Shown here: one piece after another, positions 1 to 13,117 of the stretch
Layout of the letters: the number at the start of each line of letters is the position of its first letter
Position numbering within the stretch: the stretch's first letter is position 1
NCBI GenBank assembly: GCA_038503065.1
Contig: JBCAMK010000007.1
Location: forward strand, 2,046,001 to 2,110,000
DNA length: 64,000 nt
Reading direction: 5' to 3'
Source: Paragyromitra xinjiangensis
Taxonomy: Eukaryota > Ascomycota > Pezizomycetes > Pezizales > Discinaceae
Notes under the pieces: model-generated
Seen by the model: the letters and a program-made list of their open reading frames with translations, nothing else
What the model was told of the DNA's origin: nothing
Databases searched by the model: none
Made by a program: the position numbers and the translations under genes

Positions 1-2960
1 TGCACCCGACGAGTTTGATACCCACCAAGAATAATCCAACACTTTTCCTAATAGTTAGCTATAACCCGCAGTCGGGACGGATCCTAAAAGCCTTCATCCA
101 CGCCATAGGCCTGTCCTATGGCCGAAAAGACAACTTCCATGCACCAGTCAAAGACAAGACACCCCGAGCCTACCGTTCAACGAGCTGGTTCGGAATATAG
201 AAGGCTGACCAAGTCGTTTCAATACCACGAAAATCTTCTACTTCTTAGCTCAAAGAAAAGAGCAGATCCGTCCATTCGGGTCGTTACGGGAATCTCGAAA
301 GAGGAACTTACGTCATCTCTCAACCAGTCTGAAGCTCCGGGGAATGAAGGTGTGCTGTCCCGAGGGGTCGCGGATTATGATTACAAAACTGCCTCCATAA
401 TCCTACGCTATATGGTGGAAGTTGAGGGTATATCATAAGATCTTATTCTTCTTGTCGCTGGGATTAAATGATAATATCGCAGTCAGTCAAAACAACCCAT
501 GCTTAAGGGGAGATATGGTCTGTCTCACTTGTACAGCTCTCTAATGGGAACTTTCTACGGTTGGTAGACAGCACGTTATAAGTTCCGAATTCCCCCGCCA
601 GTGGGAAGGACAAACTGGTAGGACCCACAGTCTCGGCGATGAACCTCAAATAGTTTCCATACTCCGCAGGAACGCGTACGAAGAACCGCAAAAACGAGGG
701 GGAACGAAATACATCTATAAAGCGGGTAAATCCACCTCCTTAAAATCTTCTCTCACATATATTCCGTCGTCTCCGAAATTGTGACATCAAGTATAACATC
801 TCCCCAGACTACAATCATTAACTCTCACTCGCTTTAATCTAGGAGGAGGGATTTTCTGAGCAGTGTCCAATAAGCTGTACTAGCATCCCGCTAACGTTTG
901 TGAAACTGATCAGCTTCGCATACAATGAAAAATTTGTACAGAATCTATAGCCCTACAAGCTGCAAAAGCAGCCCATTCCACAACCTCAACGACCTACAAA
1001 GAACCCGTCCAAACCACACACAAAAACACCCACCCACCCATCTAAAGAGGAAGGGAAAAAAAAAACTTCAAGCCCACGATTTTGGTGCAACCAACTCTCA
1101 GCCAATAGCGCAATAGCTCTCTCTGATCATTAATCGAACGATACCCTCATTCGAACACCACCAGTCAAAATCTATAGAAATATCATTTTTCATTCTCATG
1201 TAGTCGTTTAGGCTCATATAAACGAAGATACTTTATCCTGCATACATACATGTGGTCCACCACGTATGAGGTTCCGAGATCATTGGTTACACCACATGCA
1301 TGGGTATGGTTTCCGGCCCCCATCGCATCTCATCCCAGCATACGTTTCTAAACGGTTCGGTTTAGAAACTTTAACTATGGGGGAGGGTGGGCATCCCCGT
1401 CGCTCGGGCCCAGTAAGTCCAACATTTGTGCGAAAAATAAACCATGAGCGAAGAACGCCGACGACTCATTAATACCGAGATAGGGGCGTGTATATATAAC
1501 CCCCCCCGTAGTCAACTGTAATCCAATCATTCGCCAACGTGCACGTGCTGTAGCACGTCAACATCGCCACAATTAATAAACCCTGAGGTGAGAATAACAT
1601 GTACGCGCACACAACAAGTACGTACCCTGAATTTTTCCGGCGCGAACAGCGACTTGCAGGATTTCGGGGTGGACAGCATTCGAAACGAAGGACCTGAGGT
1701 CCTTGACCAACGGAAAGTCCGGGAATTTGTCACATTAATATCGGTACCGGCCCGACGTCGCAGAGCTGGGTCCCTCTAGAGTGCTAGGGGTGGTGAATAT
1801 ATAGCATGGTAAATGATATATATGATAGAAAATTCGGGAAACAATCTTCGCACCGCTATCATATGTGCGTTCTCACGAAAGAACTCGGTGTCCCAATTAG
1901 CTATCCTTCCGAATGTAGGCTAGTCGTTATCTACAGTATGTAATCATACCGGAACTAACCACATCCAAACTGCCGTCTCCGTGGTGTACATACACGCGAT
2001 TGGAAATCGCAGTGGGGTCGGTAGGTAGTTCGTTTCACCCAAGCGACAGACCAGGGCCGAAGACGTGAGGTCGAGAACCACACGAAGAAGAGTAATCAAG
2101 GAACAGGCAAAACACCACGCTACCTACTCCTACAACCGTTACATAAAGCGGTGGATGGCGTGGATCAATGAACGTGGGGAAAACCCGGGGTAGCTCTCGA
2201 GAAGAAAGAAAAAAACAAGCAATTCTCACTTGAGTTACCACCTTTGTCGGTGAGCGTAGGGAGGATCGCGATCGGATCGTTGTCGTGAAACGCTTCCATG
2301 CAGCGAGAGCTGGAAGAAGAAACATGCGTACGTACCTCGAACGCCCAGGTAGAACAAAGAAAGAGGGGTTGGTAAGGCGGCAAGTTGCAAGGTAATGCTA
2401 GAAATGGAGGAAGAAAAGGAGATGAAATTTCAACAGTCAATTATGCAAGAGCTCGCTGACAATTATATAAAAATCCAGGGTTAGGTGTTCACAGTCCATC
2501 ACTCGGATCAGAAACCTCGCGCTAAAACCAACCCTTCCCCCAAAACGACATTCAGACCCGCGAACCTCAGAGCTCCTAATGCCCCCGTGACCGTGGCCCG
2601 CCAACCATCTTCCTGGCGCATTTCCAATCTCACCACTTCTTTTCTTTTCCCCCTTCCTTTTTCTTGCGGCGCCAGCAGCTCACGCGCTAATACTGTCATC
2701 TCGCCACAATCATTTCCCCCCCGCTATACCCCAGATGACCCCACGTTCGGCTATTTTTCTCATGCTAGTCTCGCAGACTTGACGGTTCGGCAATTCCGCA
2801 TGCACTCAAGTTTTGAAAATCATAAATTTCCGTGAGTATCGCCCGCCGCGAGGTTAGGGAGCTAGTCAGATCCTTACATAATACGGAGGATACATACACC
2901 TTGCGAGGTACGTGTCCAAAGCTTCCACCTAAGATTCCAAGAACCAAAGGACAACAAATA

Positions 2961-3012
2961 AGCCCAGACAAAATCGAAATCACAGTGTGGGCACATGACA
3001 CTAGAATCCAGT
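2961..3012 (+). repeat. Decayed dispersed repeat, copy 1
   Basis: This segment begins AGCCCAGAC, contains AGTGTGGGCACATG, and continues into CTAGAATCC. The same ordered words recur at 3911-3957 with substitutions and small gaps. The family is unknown; two copies in one intergenic region suggest an old mobile-element fragment. Confidence 0.55.
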
Positions 3013-3910
3013 GTCCGAGACTACCCGGAATTAAATCATCGAAGAGCATCGGTCTTGATGCTGGTTGAATCCTTGTTGATCTGGTATAAATTACGAGAGA
3101 CGATGTAACAAAACCCATAGCTACATGTATCTTACGGCCCGAGACTATATATATCATAAAGGGAAACGAGAAAAAAGGCATCCAAATAGACCTCACAAAA
3201 GCAAAAAAAAAAAAGCATCCGATAACGCTCCGGCATACCACAGCCGGATCCACTCCCGCATTGTTTTCAGCTACATGTATCTCCAACATCCACCCCTATC
3301 ATAGTCAAGATCCATAATGCAACCCTTCCAACCTCTTGACATCTAAGTCAACGTCAACGGAGCAGCTAATTCCCCACAGAATCCACATCACCTTAGGCTC
3401 CCGACGCTACTGTGGGGCAGTCGTGAAGCGGTCAGAGTAGAGGTGAGTATCAGCCCGAGCTCTTAAGACGCTAGCAGAATACAGCTTAGGAGACTATCAC
3501 AGAAGCCTCTGGCCTGGGGAAGATGGCCAAAGCTTGCAGGCGCGGTCACGATAAGTATCTTTTCGCATGGCAGACAAGGAGATCCATAATTCATAATAAA
3601 GCTGGCACAGGCCAAGTGATAATCCAGTCGTTCTTAATCCAGTTAAATCCACCAGATGACAAGCTTATGGTGCCTGCCCAGCGAATGCTTCTGGCTGTAC
3701 CATGATTACTCCATCCGACTGGAATGTGCGTCTAGCTAAAGTGCAGATACGTGAGAGACATATCTATGGACGTAGAGAACAAGCGAATAGATAAGGTTCC
3801 TTGAACACAAGCTCGAAAGAGTGGATGAGGGCCCTGCATGTGACACGCCAGGGGGTAGCTTGACTAAGCAGTACCAGAAGTTCCCCAGGACGTATATCTC
3901 AGCGCGAAGA

Positions 3911-3957
3911 AGCCCAGACGACATTAAAATAATAGTGTGGGCACATGCTAGAATCCT
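3911..3957 (+). repeat. Decayed dispersed repeat, copy 2
   Basis: Second copy of the 2961-3012 segment, sharing AGCCCAGAC, AGTGTGGGCACATG and TAGAATCC in the same order and orientation. Weaker similarity may extend upstream of both copies. No coding potential is evident. Confidence 0.55.
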
Positions 3958-4132
3958 CCAGCACCCACCAAATTCCAATTACAGCAAAATTAACACCCCC
4001 AAGACCTAGCCTCGCCTAGTCCCGCCACCTGCTGCGCCCAGATATTCTAAAGAAAATACGTGTTCCTGGGATGAGGGACGCGTACATATCTCTCGGCAGC
4101 TCAACGTTGCAAATTGCATCTGCCAGATGGAT

Positions 4133-4152
4133 TCCCGGGTCCCGACCCGGGA
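4133..4152. repeat. Perfect 8-bp inverted repeat with 4-nt loop
   Basis: TCCCGGGT, loop CCCG, then ACCCGGGA forms a perfect GC-rich hairpin, followed by GCGGCGCGGCGCC. No adjacent gene gives it an obvious role. Confidence 0.6.
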
Positions 4153-6957
4153 CGCGGCGCGGCGCCCAGGGCTGGGCATCGGGGCGAGTCGGTGGGAAAC
4201 TTGGCGATTGAGAGTTTAACCCGGGATCTGCAATGCCGAGTTTTATGTAGGCTGTGGGATTTATTTATTTTTCCCTTTCTGCAGCTTACGGGGGGGGCTT
4301 GGATGCATACATCATAACTACGAGTTATGTGTAATCGTACGATATATCGAGGAGCCTCAACTTGGTGATTATGTGTGGACGGGAAGGTGGGTATTGGGTA
4401 TGTTGGGAATACAGCCCCCCTAAGAGTACGTAGTCGTAGACAATATGTACTTATCTTCCGGACCGGACTGGGTCTATAACGGGAGAAAAATTCCCTGTCG
4501 TATTGGTTTGGTATCTTACCCAGCAATGATATTCCGGCAGGTTGACTGTCAAAGTGATTTTCCTTTTTTTTTTTTTTGGCCATGGCAGGCCTTGGTTGTA
4601 ATTGGCCAAGCACAGTGTATCACTCGATAGATTGGCGATCAGCGATAGTGGAACGCATAGCGTTTATTCATCGCGTGCATCGGGATCTGCCACGACAATG
4701 CTTGTTTATCTACCGGTACCTTGTTTTTCTCTGTGTCGTGTGAGCTGAGGGAAAAAGGAATACCACGAGATAGCGAATCGCCAGAGCAATATGGAAGACT
4801 ACGTCACGATCTCCAGCGGCTGGAGTCTACTCTAGGTAGATGCCAATGTCTCGGCGCGGGCGAAGCGGGTTATCTAACGTTACTTGGCGTTTGGCCGTAG
4901 CTCTCGGTCGGTTTCTTTTATTTTTCTTTCCGCTGCGGGAAGGACAGGGATGGACGGATGTCACGAAGACGAGGCAAGGTTATCAGTTTCGGTCTACGGT
5001 TTAGACTGATTTTTACCTGCGGGACGGGCGGGGAGTGCTCCTGGCTCGGTGTTCGAGATACCAGTCCGCGACACTCGGTCCGCTTTCCTCGGGGCCGGTG
5101 GAGGGTCTCTAAAGGACGCTTATGGTAGCTACTTGGGGTGAGGTTTGAGGGGGGTGTTTTGTTTTTCTTGTCACTTGATTGCACCACGATGTAAACGTTG
5201 TGTTGCAGCCGAAACCACTGTCAACTCAGGCACATGTGTAATTGACCATTTCCCAATGCTTCTTCCTGCCCCATCGTTCGCCCCACGCCGAAATCCTTGT
5301 TTGGAAGTGCCGAAGCCCAACCCGAGAGCATCCGGCTAACATCTTCGGTGCCCTATTTTGTCTCAGCTGAATGGGAAAAGGAGGAAAAGGAAAAAAAAAA
5401 AAGATAATCGAAATTGATATATTCACGCAACCCCCCCGCTTTACGCGTCCTCTTGGTCAAACGGGCAAGAGAATGATAGAGTCGTCTGCACTGCCCCCAT
5501 GATGTTTCTTGGCCTGCGTTTGTGACTACCGGCGCAGCGTATGGCCAAGAGACCAAGAGACCAAGAGATGTGGGCCAAGAGCCCAAGGCTCCAGGGCAAT
5601 CGGTAATGCACATGTGTGTGGGAGCGAACCGGAAGGGAGGTAGCGGTAACGAGCACGTGGAATGGACCCGAGCGGAGGGAGCTAGAAAGTGCAACGTGAG
5701 ATGGATTTCTCGAACGAAGGGGAACGAGACGGCGAAACAAGCGAAAGAGGTGAGGGAGCGGAGGAGGGAGACGAGAAGGAGAAGTCAGTGAAGCGAAAAC
5801 GAGAGTGAGACTAAGGTAGGCAGAGTTGCGGATCAGATAAAGGCTCGAAACGGGATTAGAGTGAACCCCTGTCTGTGCGAGGGTCGCAGCAGGTAGGCCA
5901 TGGCCATCACGTTGCTGCAGACCTAGCTAGATGGTGCTGCTCTATCAGAGCTTGGTGGTGCTGTGTGTCTTAGTCCACCCAGGATGCCGGAAGCAGAGGC
6001 AGGCCAAAGCCAGCAGAGGGAAGACAAAAACTAGTGTACTCATAAGCACAGACTGTAACTGCATGGCTGCAATCGCGACTGCTCTTGGTTGTTCACGATG
6101 CAATCTGGAGTGGAGGGTTCTGTACCTACCACCCACGCATTTCTTTCTTTTTATTATTATTGATTTTACGTTCCTCCCATAATTCTGGCTGTTGCCTTAG
6201 AATTTCTTTCCGCGTGCTGCGCTTGGTTGGCTGACTTCTCCTGTCACCCGTCCATCTCGCCAAAAAAAAAAAGTGTTTGCATCGAGCCATCATCGCCCTA
6301 CTGGGCTGGCACACCTGGGTAATAGAAAAAGGCTTGTTGGCAAATAAGCCGTAAATAAAGAGCGAGAGCTTTGGCGGGTTATCCGTCCCAACCAACTCGG
6401 AAGTGGCATTGGGCGAATTGATAGAATACGGGTTGTTTCTTCGTTTCGATGAACCGCGTGTGATCCTTAAGCCTCGCGAAAAAGTGCACCTTTCTTGTTG
6501 CGTCCAGACCCCTCCAGGCACTTGAGCGCCACCAGATAAAGCAGCAGCAGCAAACAGGGCTTCAACAGACGCTCTCCCTTTTTCGGCTGGAACTTGGATC
6601 TTCGTCATCAGTCCACCTCCCACCCACTTTGCTCAGTGCTCTTGTTTATCACCACTACTGCCGGTTCAAGAGCTCTCTTCCTTCTTTGAACTCCCCTTTC
6701 TCTCCTACTCATCATCCCGTTCTTTCCCGCTCTCTCCTTTTCTTCTTCTTCTGCTTACTTTCCTCTCCTCCATCTCTCTACAAGGAACATCACCAACCAT
6801 TACATCCCCCCCACCCCCCCATAAGTCCATTTCCCCGCCATATTTTTCTCGTTATCCTTCACTACCCACCCACCATATATTAGCATCACCATCCCTCACT
6901 TTTCAACAACATCATTGCTTCTATTCAAAGTAGAACCTCGTTTGTTCCATCTTGGAG

Positions 6958-7118
6958 GTAAGAAGGTTCTTCCCTGCTAAAAAAACCCCCGCTACTGTTT
7001 GTACCACCATCACATGTTTTCACCCATCTCGTTGTATCTCACGTTGCTGGCTTCTTTTGTCTGCCCTTTACTACAACCACTCTCCTATCGTTGTCTTCAT
7101 CCACTAACAACGATTCAG
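6958..7118 (+). other. Probable 5'-UTR intron of the stress-protein gene
   Basis: A canonical-looking donor (GAG|GTAAGA) at 6958 pairs with an ACTAAC branch-like word about 15 nt before a CAG acceptor ending at 7118. The CDS start follows 45 nt later. Long leaders with an intron are common in fungal genes. Transcript evidence is not available, so this is inferred from splice-site words alone. Confidence 0.45.
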
Positions 7119-7163
7119 TGTTACTTTCTGTTTTACGAGGGTTGATTCGCTTATTCCGCCACA

Positions 7164-9468
7164 ATGTCTCTTGAGGCTGCTCTCGAGGAGGAGCGACTCG
7201 AGATTCTCAAGCTCCTTGAAAGGCCCGCCAAAAAGCCCACCCACAAACATGCTTCTGGTGCATACTCGACACCCTCATCGCCCCGTCAGGCCTACAGCTC
7301 CGTTATCCCCCCACTACACCATATCCGCACTTCGTCTCCTAATCGTAGCGCCACCATCTCTTCCTTAATTGATATCGCAGACCCAGGCCCAAGAACCACC
7401 CAAATCACCTGGTCACCAACAGTCACTCAAAACGGCAATGGGAGACATCGCTCAGACTCAGGTCCCTCCACTAATGGCGCTCCAAAATTGCTCAAAGATC
7501 GAAATAAACCTGAAACCACAAACAATGGCTTAACACCGAATGAAGCCTATAATTTCTCGATGATACCGTCTGTCGCACCCCCGTCGCAAAAGCGAGGACC
7601 TCATTCCCGTGATCCAAGTGTTGCGCCGTCCGCTCGGGGGAGTCTTGGACGGCGATCGCTGTCTCCTGGCACAGATGAATTTCTACGGTCGGCGTCGCCT
7701 AGGTCTTCGTCGGGGCGGTTAACTTCGCCTTCGCCTGCGACTGGTCGAAATAAAGTGGTATTGGAGACAGGACCTAAAATTGATTTGGATCATGCATATG
7801 CTCGACTTAATGACGACGCTTTGGCGCATTCTGGGGGCGTGCTGGGAAAGCTACCAGAGCGAAGACCGTTGACGGGTAGTGATGGCGAGCATATTCGGGC
7901 AGGTACCGGCGAGTCAATCACGAGTGAGGGTGGGGTGCGCCTACAGAAGGACTATGAGGGTGAGCACGTGGCTGCAGATTCATCAGATGAGGATTCTAGC
8001 AGTTTAGATTCCCCCGGAAGTGAGGAGGAGGAGAGAAGAGGCAGAGGGAGAGCACCATCGCACGGCTCGAATGGTAAAGTGAGAGATGAAGAAAATGACG
8101 ATGAGGAACGAGGTTTCATTAAAAGTATGATAAGAAGTGTTGGTGATCCAGGTGGAGGAGCTAAGAAGAAGGGGAAGAAGGGTGGAGGAATTGATGCGAA
8201 GAAGGGGACAGCTCCCCCGCGAAGGGCAACTATGAGCTTGTTGGCTGCCGCTGAAGAAGAACGTTTGTTACCCCAACCTGCTCTTTCCATGAATTTTGAA
8301 TGACAGCCAAGCTAACACTTGCATAGGCAAGCAAGTATCAGCTAGATACAATGTGCGCTCCTTACTGCCTTCAATATCGGTCACTCCCTCCAATAGCAAT
8401 GTTCCAGGGGCGAATTCTCCAACGACGGCCCGTCGGACGGGAGTCCATCCCACCACTAATTTCGACCTACCTTCCCATACGTCTACTCCAATGTCATCCG
8501 ACACCGAGGCAGATGTCCTAGACCTCCGCCGTGCCCAGCGAATGGATATGAGCATTTCACCCATCATCTCTACCCCCGAGACTCAGCGTGTTGTTCGGAC
8601 AATCCTGCGAGGGGACTATGATGAAATATTCAAAGAAGCTGAGGAGGGTAACCGACGTGTCCGTAAATATCTTGTTGCTACGGATCTCAGTGCCGAAGCC
8701 CAGCATGCACTTGAGTGGACCATTGGAACTGTCCTCAGAGATGGGGACACTCTTATGGCTATTTATGCGATCGATCAAGACACTGTTGAGGATGGTGGAA
8801 GGATCGTGTTTGATGACATCGACATGAGCACCCAAGCAGCAGCGGTAGGGACAAGTCTTGCGCCTTCGGGTGCGAACTCGCCCGGAACCGTGTCCCCACG
8901 AGCGCCATTTGCAGCGCTAGAAAGATCGGAGAGAAGTCGGGAGAGAACGAAAGCGGAGAGGGAGCGATATGTAGCTGCGGAGGCGGTGACGGCGCTGGTA
9001 TCGAAACTGTTGAAAAAGACTAGGTTACAGGTCAAGTGTACTGTGGAGGTGATTCACTGCAAGAGTCCAAAACATCTCTTGACAGAAATTGTGAGTACCA
9101 AGATTCTGTCTTTTGTTTACAGGGCTGCTCAATGCTAGACTGGTAGCTTTTATCTAGTCCCAATGCTGACTGATTAGATTGATCTTGTTGAACCTACCCT
9201 GGTTGTACTTGGCTCCCGAGGAAGAAGTGCACTGAAAGGGTATTGCTCCTGTTATTTTTCCTGTTCTTTCCGAAGCTAACATTCATTCTTTAGTGTTCTT
9301 CTGGGCTCGTTCTCCAATTACCTTGTTACAAAATCATCGGTACCCGTAATGGTTGCAAGGAAAAAGCTGAAGCACACTAAGAAGTATGCAAACACGAACG
9401 TCAGACTTGCAAACAATCTGACAGCGAACGCAACAACGAGGCAATTGGCTGATGCGAAGGTTGATTAA
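7164..9468 (+). CDS. Universal stress protein family protein (UspA domain)
   Basis: Predicted join 7164-8262, 8327-9090, 9178-9239, 9294-9468 encodes about 699 residues. All three introns keep phase; introns 1 and 3 have GCTAAC branch sites. Intron 1 uses an atypical GTTTGT donor. Residues 1 to about 470 are disordered, rich in Ser/Pro/Arg with acidic and Lys/Gly-rich patches. The Usp domain covers about 479-680. It opens RKYLVATDLS and ends with GSRGRSALKGVLLGS, an exact G-x2-G-x9-G-S nucleotide-binding signature. Such proteins bind ATP and act in stress responses; the long N-terminal tail is typical of the filamentous-fungal form and may be a phosphorylation platform. The start sits in good context (CACAATG) after a pyrimidine-rich leader. 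The family call is secure; the physiological role is not known from sequence. Confidence 0.93.
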
Positions 9469-9652
9469 ACTATGAACTGGCGTTAGGAGTTAAAAATGGG
9501 CGAGTAAAAAATATGGAGGTAGATAATGACTCATGACTCTGTCTGGGGAAGAGGTTGTAGAAGGGTTGTGTTGACTCACTGTAAAACTTTTTCTCTACTC
9601 TTGTTGCTTTCCTTTTGTAATGTTACACCGGAACGAAACTCAACGTATGATA

Positions 9653-9658
9653 AATAAA
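9653..9658 (+). terminator. Candidate polyadenylation signal of the stress-protein gene
   Basis: AATAAA inside ATAAATAAATA about 190 nt after the stop codon, downstream of a T-rich tract. Fungal signals are loose, so this is only a candidate. Confidence 0.35.
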
Positions 9659-9826
9659 TACTGGGCGGGGAATTTGAGGCGTTTTGTTATATAACGTTTG
9701 TCCTTTGGAAGTGTGACCTAGAAGGATGGCTGCTGTGATTTACTTGAGACATAGAGATTGATATCGTTAAATGTGTTTATGACCACTATATATAGGAATT
9801 TTCGTTCTTTGCAGGCCTGAGATCTC

Positions 9827-9842
9827 CGGATCCCGGGATCCG
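9827..9842. repeat. Perfect 16-bp palindrome
   Basis: CGGATCCCGGGATCCG reads identically on both strands. It lies in the spacer between two genes of the same orientation. It could be a protein-binding site or chance; nothing else supports a function. Confidence 0.5.
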
Positions 9843-10451
9843 AAGCCCGTTTAAAGCCGAGACACTTGGCTCCGGTATCCGACGGTTTCTCTAGAAGCAC
9901 TATCTGGTCGAGTGATGGTGTGTGAATTGAATGGCTGTATTGGATTATGTGGTTGTAGTTGGATTGCAGTGTCTGGGTTGGGTTTCATTTGACGCTTGAG
10001 GATGGACAGTCTTACAGCAGTGTATCAGAGTAAAACAGAACATCTACACCCAATACTACAGATGTATGAAGACCAGTCTGGCCTTAAGCAATAACTGTCA
10101 CTATCCAGTAGATATCCCAAATGCACAAATACTATCACCACCTCTCACTCGTCTCGCTTATGCATATCCTATTTTGAGGACTACCCTCAAGGGTCCCCGC
10201 ATTCCAGTCTTGGCAGCGTCGTCGATCTCATCTCGCATCCTTTCAGCTGTTTCGAACTCCGACTGACACACGATAACTTGCCTAGATAGAGTAGATTTCG
10301 GGAGAAATAGAAACGCGTAGAGATCTGCATCTTCCCGCTCGATCCGTGTCTATCTCCCCTCAGCTGACAATGTTATCTGTTGTTGTTTTAACCCTCTTTT
10401 AATCCGGGGTGAATCTAATTCTCTACTCTCGTTCCATTGATACTCTATGTT

Positions 10452-13117
10452 ATGATGCCATCACGGTCTTTTCTTCTCGCCATTTCAGCTCTCTGCTGGA
10501 GTACTGTTGAGTCGTGTGGAGTTCTGTATGTGGCCCTCCCCCATTCAGCATCCAATTCTAACCCCTTGCAGCGTCCATAACGAGATCCTCCACCGTTCAA
10601 CCCACCTCTTCGCTCTCCCCAACTCCACCCCAGACCTAACCTCCCTCACCCCCCTCATCTCCCCCCTCCTCACCTCTACCCTCCACGCCCCGTCCTTCCA
10701 AGCCGGCGCCTTCTTCCCAGACTGGGGCTACCAATGTCTCTCCACCGACGACTCCGCCGAAGCCGCACACTGGCCCCCATTCCTCGTCGCCTCAGTCGAA
10801 CACATCATCTCTAAATACGGCCACCTAAACGACACCCGCACCCGCACACTCGAAGAACAAACCCACCTCGAGGACCTCATCGCATTTATATTCGCCGTCG
10901 CAGGCCACCAAACCTCCGACGCAACCTGGCACGCAATCCGTCTCCCCAGCGGATTCCTCGCCGCCCTGGCAGCAATCGACTTCAACGGCGATGTCGCAAA
11001 AGCCCACCGTGTGCTTGATTTCGGGGGCGACTTCCTCCTCGCAACGCGACTGGCGCGGATGGAGCCGTCGAGTAGGAGCTGGATTGGAGATGAGTGGAAG
11101 GTGCCGATACAGGATTTAATCGCTATATACGAGCGGATTGGAAGAGATGTGAACTCGTTTGTATTACGGTATTGCACAATGAGGGGGTTAGCTGCATTAC
11201 GGAGTGATCTAACTGTTGGACCGAGCTTGTACCCTCCCCCCCCCCGCGCGTTCCGCGTCTGGATAGGTAGCTGATATGGTTAGGTTTGACTCGTTCGCGG
11301 TTCAATCGCCGATGCTACTCTCTTCCATCGACGACTACCACCTCGGCGGTATCGACGAGATGGCAGCAAGAACCGTCTCCTGCTGGTCGAACCTCACGCG
11401 TTGGTTCGCCCACGGTATCGACCGAGACGAGAAGCTACGCGACGGATGGGGGATCTGCGATGTCTTCCAAGCCATCAAAGCGCGTGGCGGAGCCGGCGAC
11501 TCCACCAGAAAACACAACATATGGGAGGCCACAATGCAACAGCTCAACAAGATCACGGTCAAAACCGATGCATTCGGAGCAGAAACCTACACCCTCCCAC
11601 CCCTACCCCCATCACCCTATACCCCACGGGAGACACTACGAAACACAATGAGGTTTAACCTACCGACTTATATAGCGACTTACGTCCCCTACTCCCACTT
11701 CGGCGCCTCAATCACATACGGTAACTTCACGCTCTCCGGCCCGGGGATTGCCGTCGGTGCTCCGCGGGAGACTGAAGACTCTGCTAGACCGGCGGAAGGG
11801 AACGTCTACGTCCTCCCTCTATCCGACCTCACCGCGAGTATACGGTCTGCATCATCCCCCCGGGTGGCGGTGGAGGCTACCACGGACCAAAGGTTCGGCG
11901 CGGCGTCGGCTGCGCTGAATACGCTGGGTACGACGCTGTTGGCTGTGGCGGCGACAGGACCGTATACGTATGACTCTAGAACGCCCCCGTCGCTGCCGTT
12001 CCAGGGTGCTGGGTCGGCGGGGAGGATCGACCTGTTTAGGTCTGGTGAGGGGACGAGGTTTCTGGGGATTAGGATTAAGGGTGCGGAGATGGGGAGCATA
12101 GGGAGGAGGTGGTGGGGGGGCAGTATGATTTCTGCGGATCTGGATGGGAGTGGGGATTTTTTGGTGGTGGGTGGGAGTTGGAGTGATGGGAGTCGGGTGT
12201 GTGAGGGACGGGAGAAGGTGCAGTTTGGGGAGGGAGAGGTAGGGGTGTTTCAGTTTGGGGAGGTAGCGGGAGGAGGGGAGGTGGAGGTTGAGGTTGGGGG
12301 GGGTTATGAGGGGGGTGGGGTGAAGGTGAGGTCGTGGAGAGTAACGGTTCCGGGGAAGGGGACCCCGTGCGCGAAGACGGATACGTATGAGTATTTTGGA
12401 CGCGGGTTGGGGTTTGTGGCGTCCTCGCGGACGCTGTTGGTTGGGGCGCCCGGGGTGGAGGGTGGACGGGTGTATGGGTATAGGTTTTTGGAGGGGGGGT
12501 TTGTGAATGTGTTTACGATCACGTCGGAGGTGACGGGGTTGCGGACGGGGTTTGGGGAGGGGGTTGTAGGTGGGACTACGGGAGGGAGGGAGTGGGTGGT
12601 CGTTGGTGCACCGGATGAGGAGGTGGATGGAGTGGTTCAGGCGGGGGTGGTGAGGGTTTATGTTCTTGATTATGAAGGCGGTGGGGTTGTGGCTAGATTG
12701 GTTGCGGAGGTGGTGGCGGTGGAGAAGGTGAGGTATGGGAAGTTTGGGAGGAAGGTGGTCGGTGATGGGGATGGGGTGTGGATTGGGAGTGAGTTTTGGG
12801 ATGGGGAGAGGGGCGCGGTTTGGTGGGTTGATGTTGGGAGTGTGGTTGGGGGGTTGGGGAAGAGGGAGCAGGTTGTATTGGGCGGGGGGATGGGGAGGTT
12901 AGAGGTGGAGGTGGAGATGAAGGGGGAGGAACCGAATGTAAGTTTTCTTTTTGCTAGAGGGTGAGGGTTGGGCTGACTTGGGTAGGCGCGGTTTGGGACA
13001 GCGTTGGCGGTAGGAGCGCAGGGGGAGCTGTTTGTGGGGATTCCGTATTCGGGGGTTGCGAGGGAGGAGCAGGAGTTGAGGTTTTATGGCGCGGTTGCGG
13101 TGTTTACGAGGAAGTAG
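10452..13117 (+). CDS. GPI-specific phospholipase D homologue (secreted, FG-GAP propeller)
   Basis: Predicted join 10452-10525, 10572-11228, 11284-12937, 12986-13117 encodes about 838 residues. Exon 1 gives a signal peptide ending near ESCG. The mature start CGVLVHNEILHRS mirrors the CG..THxEIxHRA start of animal GPI-PLD. Residues about 24-270 carry the zinc-dependent phospholipase C-like fold with ordered His/Asp positions (AHWPPFL, AGHQTSDATWH, FGGDFLLA). After HLGGIDEMA comes a beta-propeller of FG-GAP repeats (YSHFGASITYG, QRFGAASAAL, GRGLGFV, ARFGTALAV). The family cleaves GPI anchors or related phospholipids outside the cell. Introns are 46, 55 and 48 bp. The 55-bp intron at 11229 spans a poly-C run; a frameshift reading is possible but the spliced join SLFDSF aligns better. 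Codon use shifts from C-ending to G-ending codons part-way through. Confidence 0.88.

Larger units (their letters stand above)
1..6957. other. Intergenic, no convincing gene
   Basis: The open frames here are short, start in random context and match no family I recognise. Visible items are a pair of decayed repeat copies near 3.0 and 3.9 kb, a GC hairpin at 4133-4152, three perfect tandem copies of CCAAGAGA at 5545-5568, and a strongly pyrimidine-rich stretch from about 6650 to 6900. The last is best read as promoter/leader of the stress-protein gene that starts at 7164. Confidence 0.6.
9469..10451. other. Intergenic region between stress-protein and GPI-PLD genes
   Basis: Holds the 3' end of the stress-protein transcript, a palindromic CTATATATAG-like word near 9787 and a 16-bp palindrome at 9827-9842. 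From about 10270 it likely holds the promoter and leader of the next gene. No other gene is seen. Confidence 0.6.

Noticed and set aside
2765..3289. 174-codon minus-strand frame with hydrophobic stretches
   Set aside because: It overlaps the decayed repeat copy at 2961 and shares no pattern with a membrane-protein family.
4101..4613. 170-codon minus-strand frame
   Set aside because: Composition follows a GC hairpin and a poly-A run; no domain or splice context.
6126..6623. 165-codon minus-strand open frame
   Set aside because: No recognised motif, and it lies just upstream of the stress-protein leader; probably a chance open frame.
10728..11177. 149-codon antisense frame inside the GPI-PLD gene
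   Set aside because: A shadow of the C-ending codons of the real exon on the other strand.
11229..11283. Frameshift in the poly-C run instead of an intron in the GPI-PLD gene
   Set aside because: A 55-bp intron with GT donor, CTGAT branch and TTAG acceptor restores frame exactly and joins residues that align with the family.
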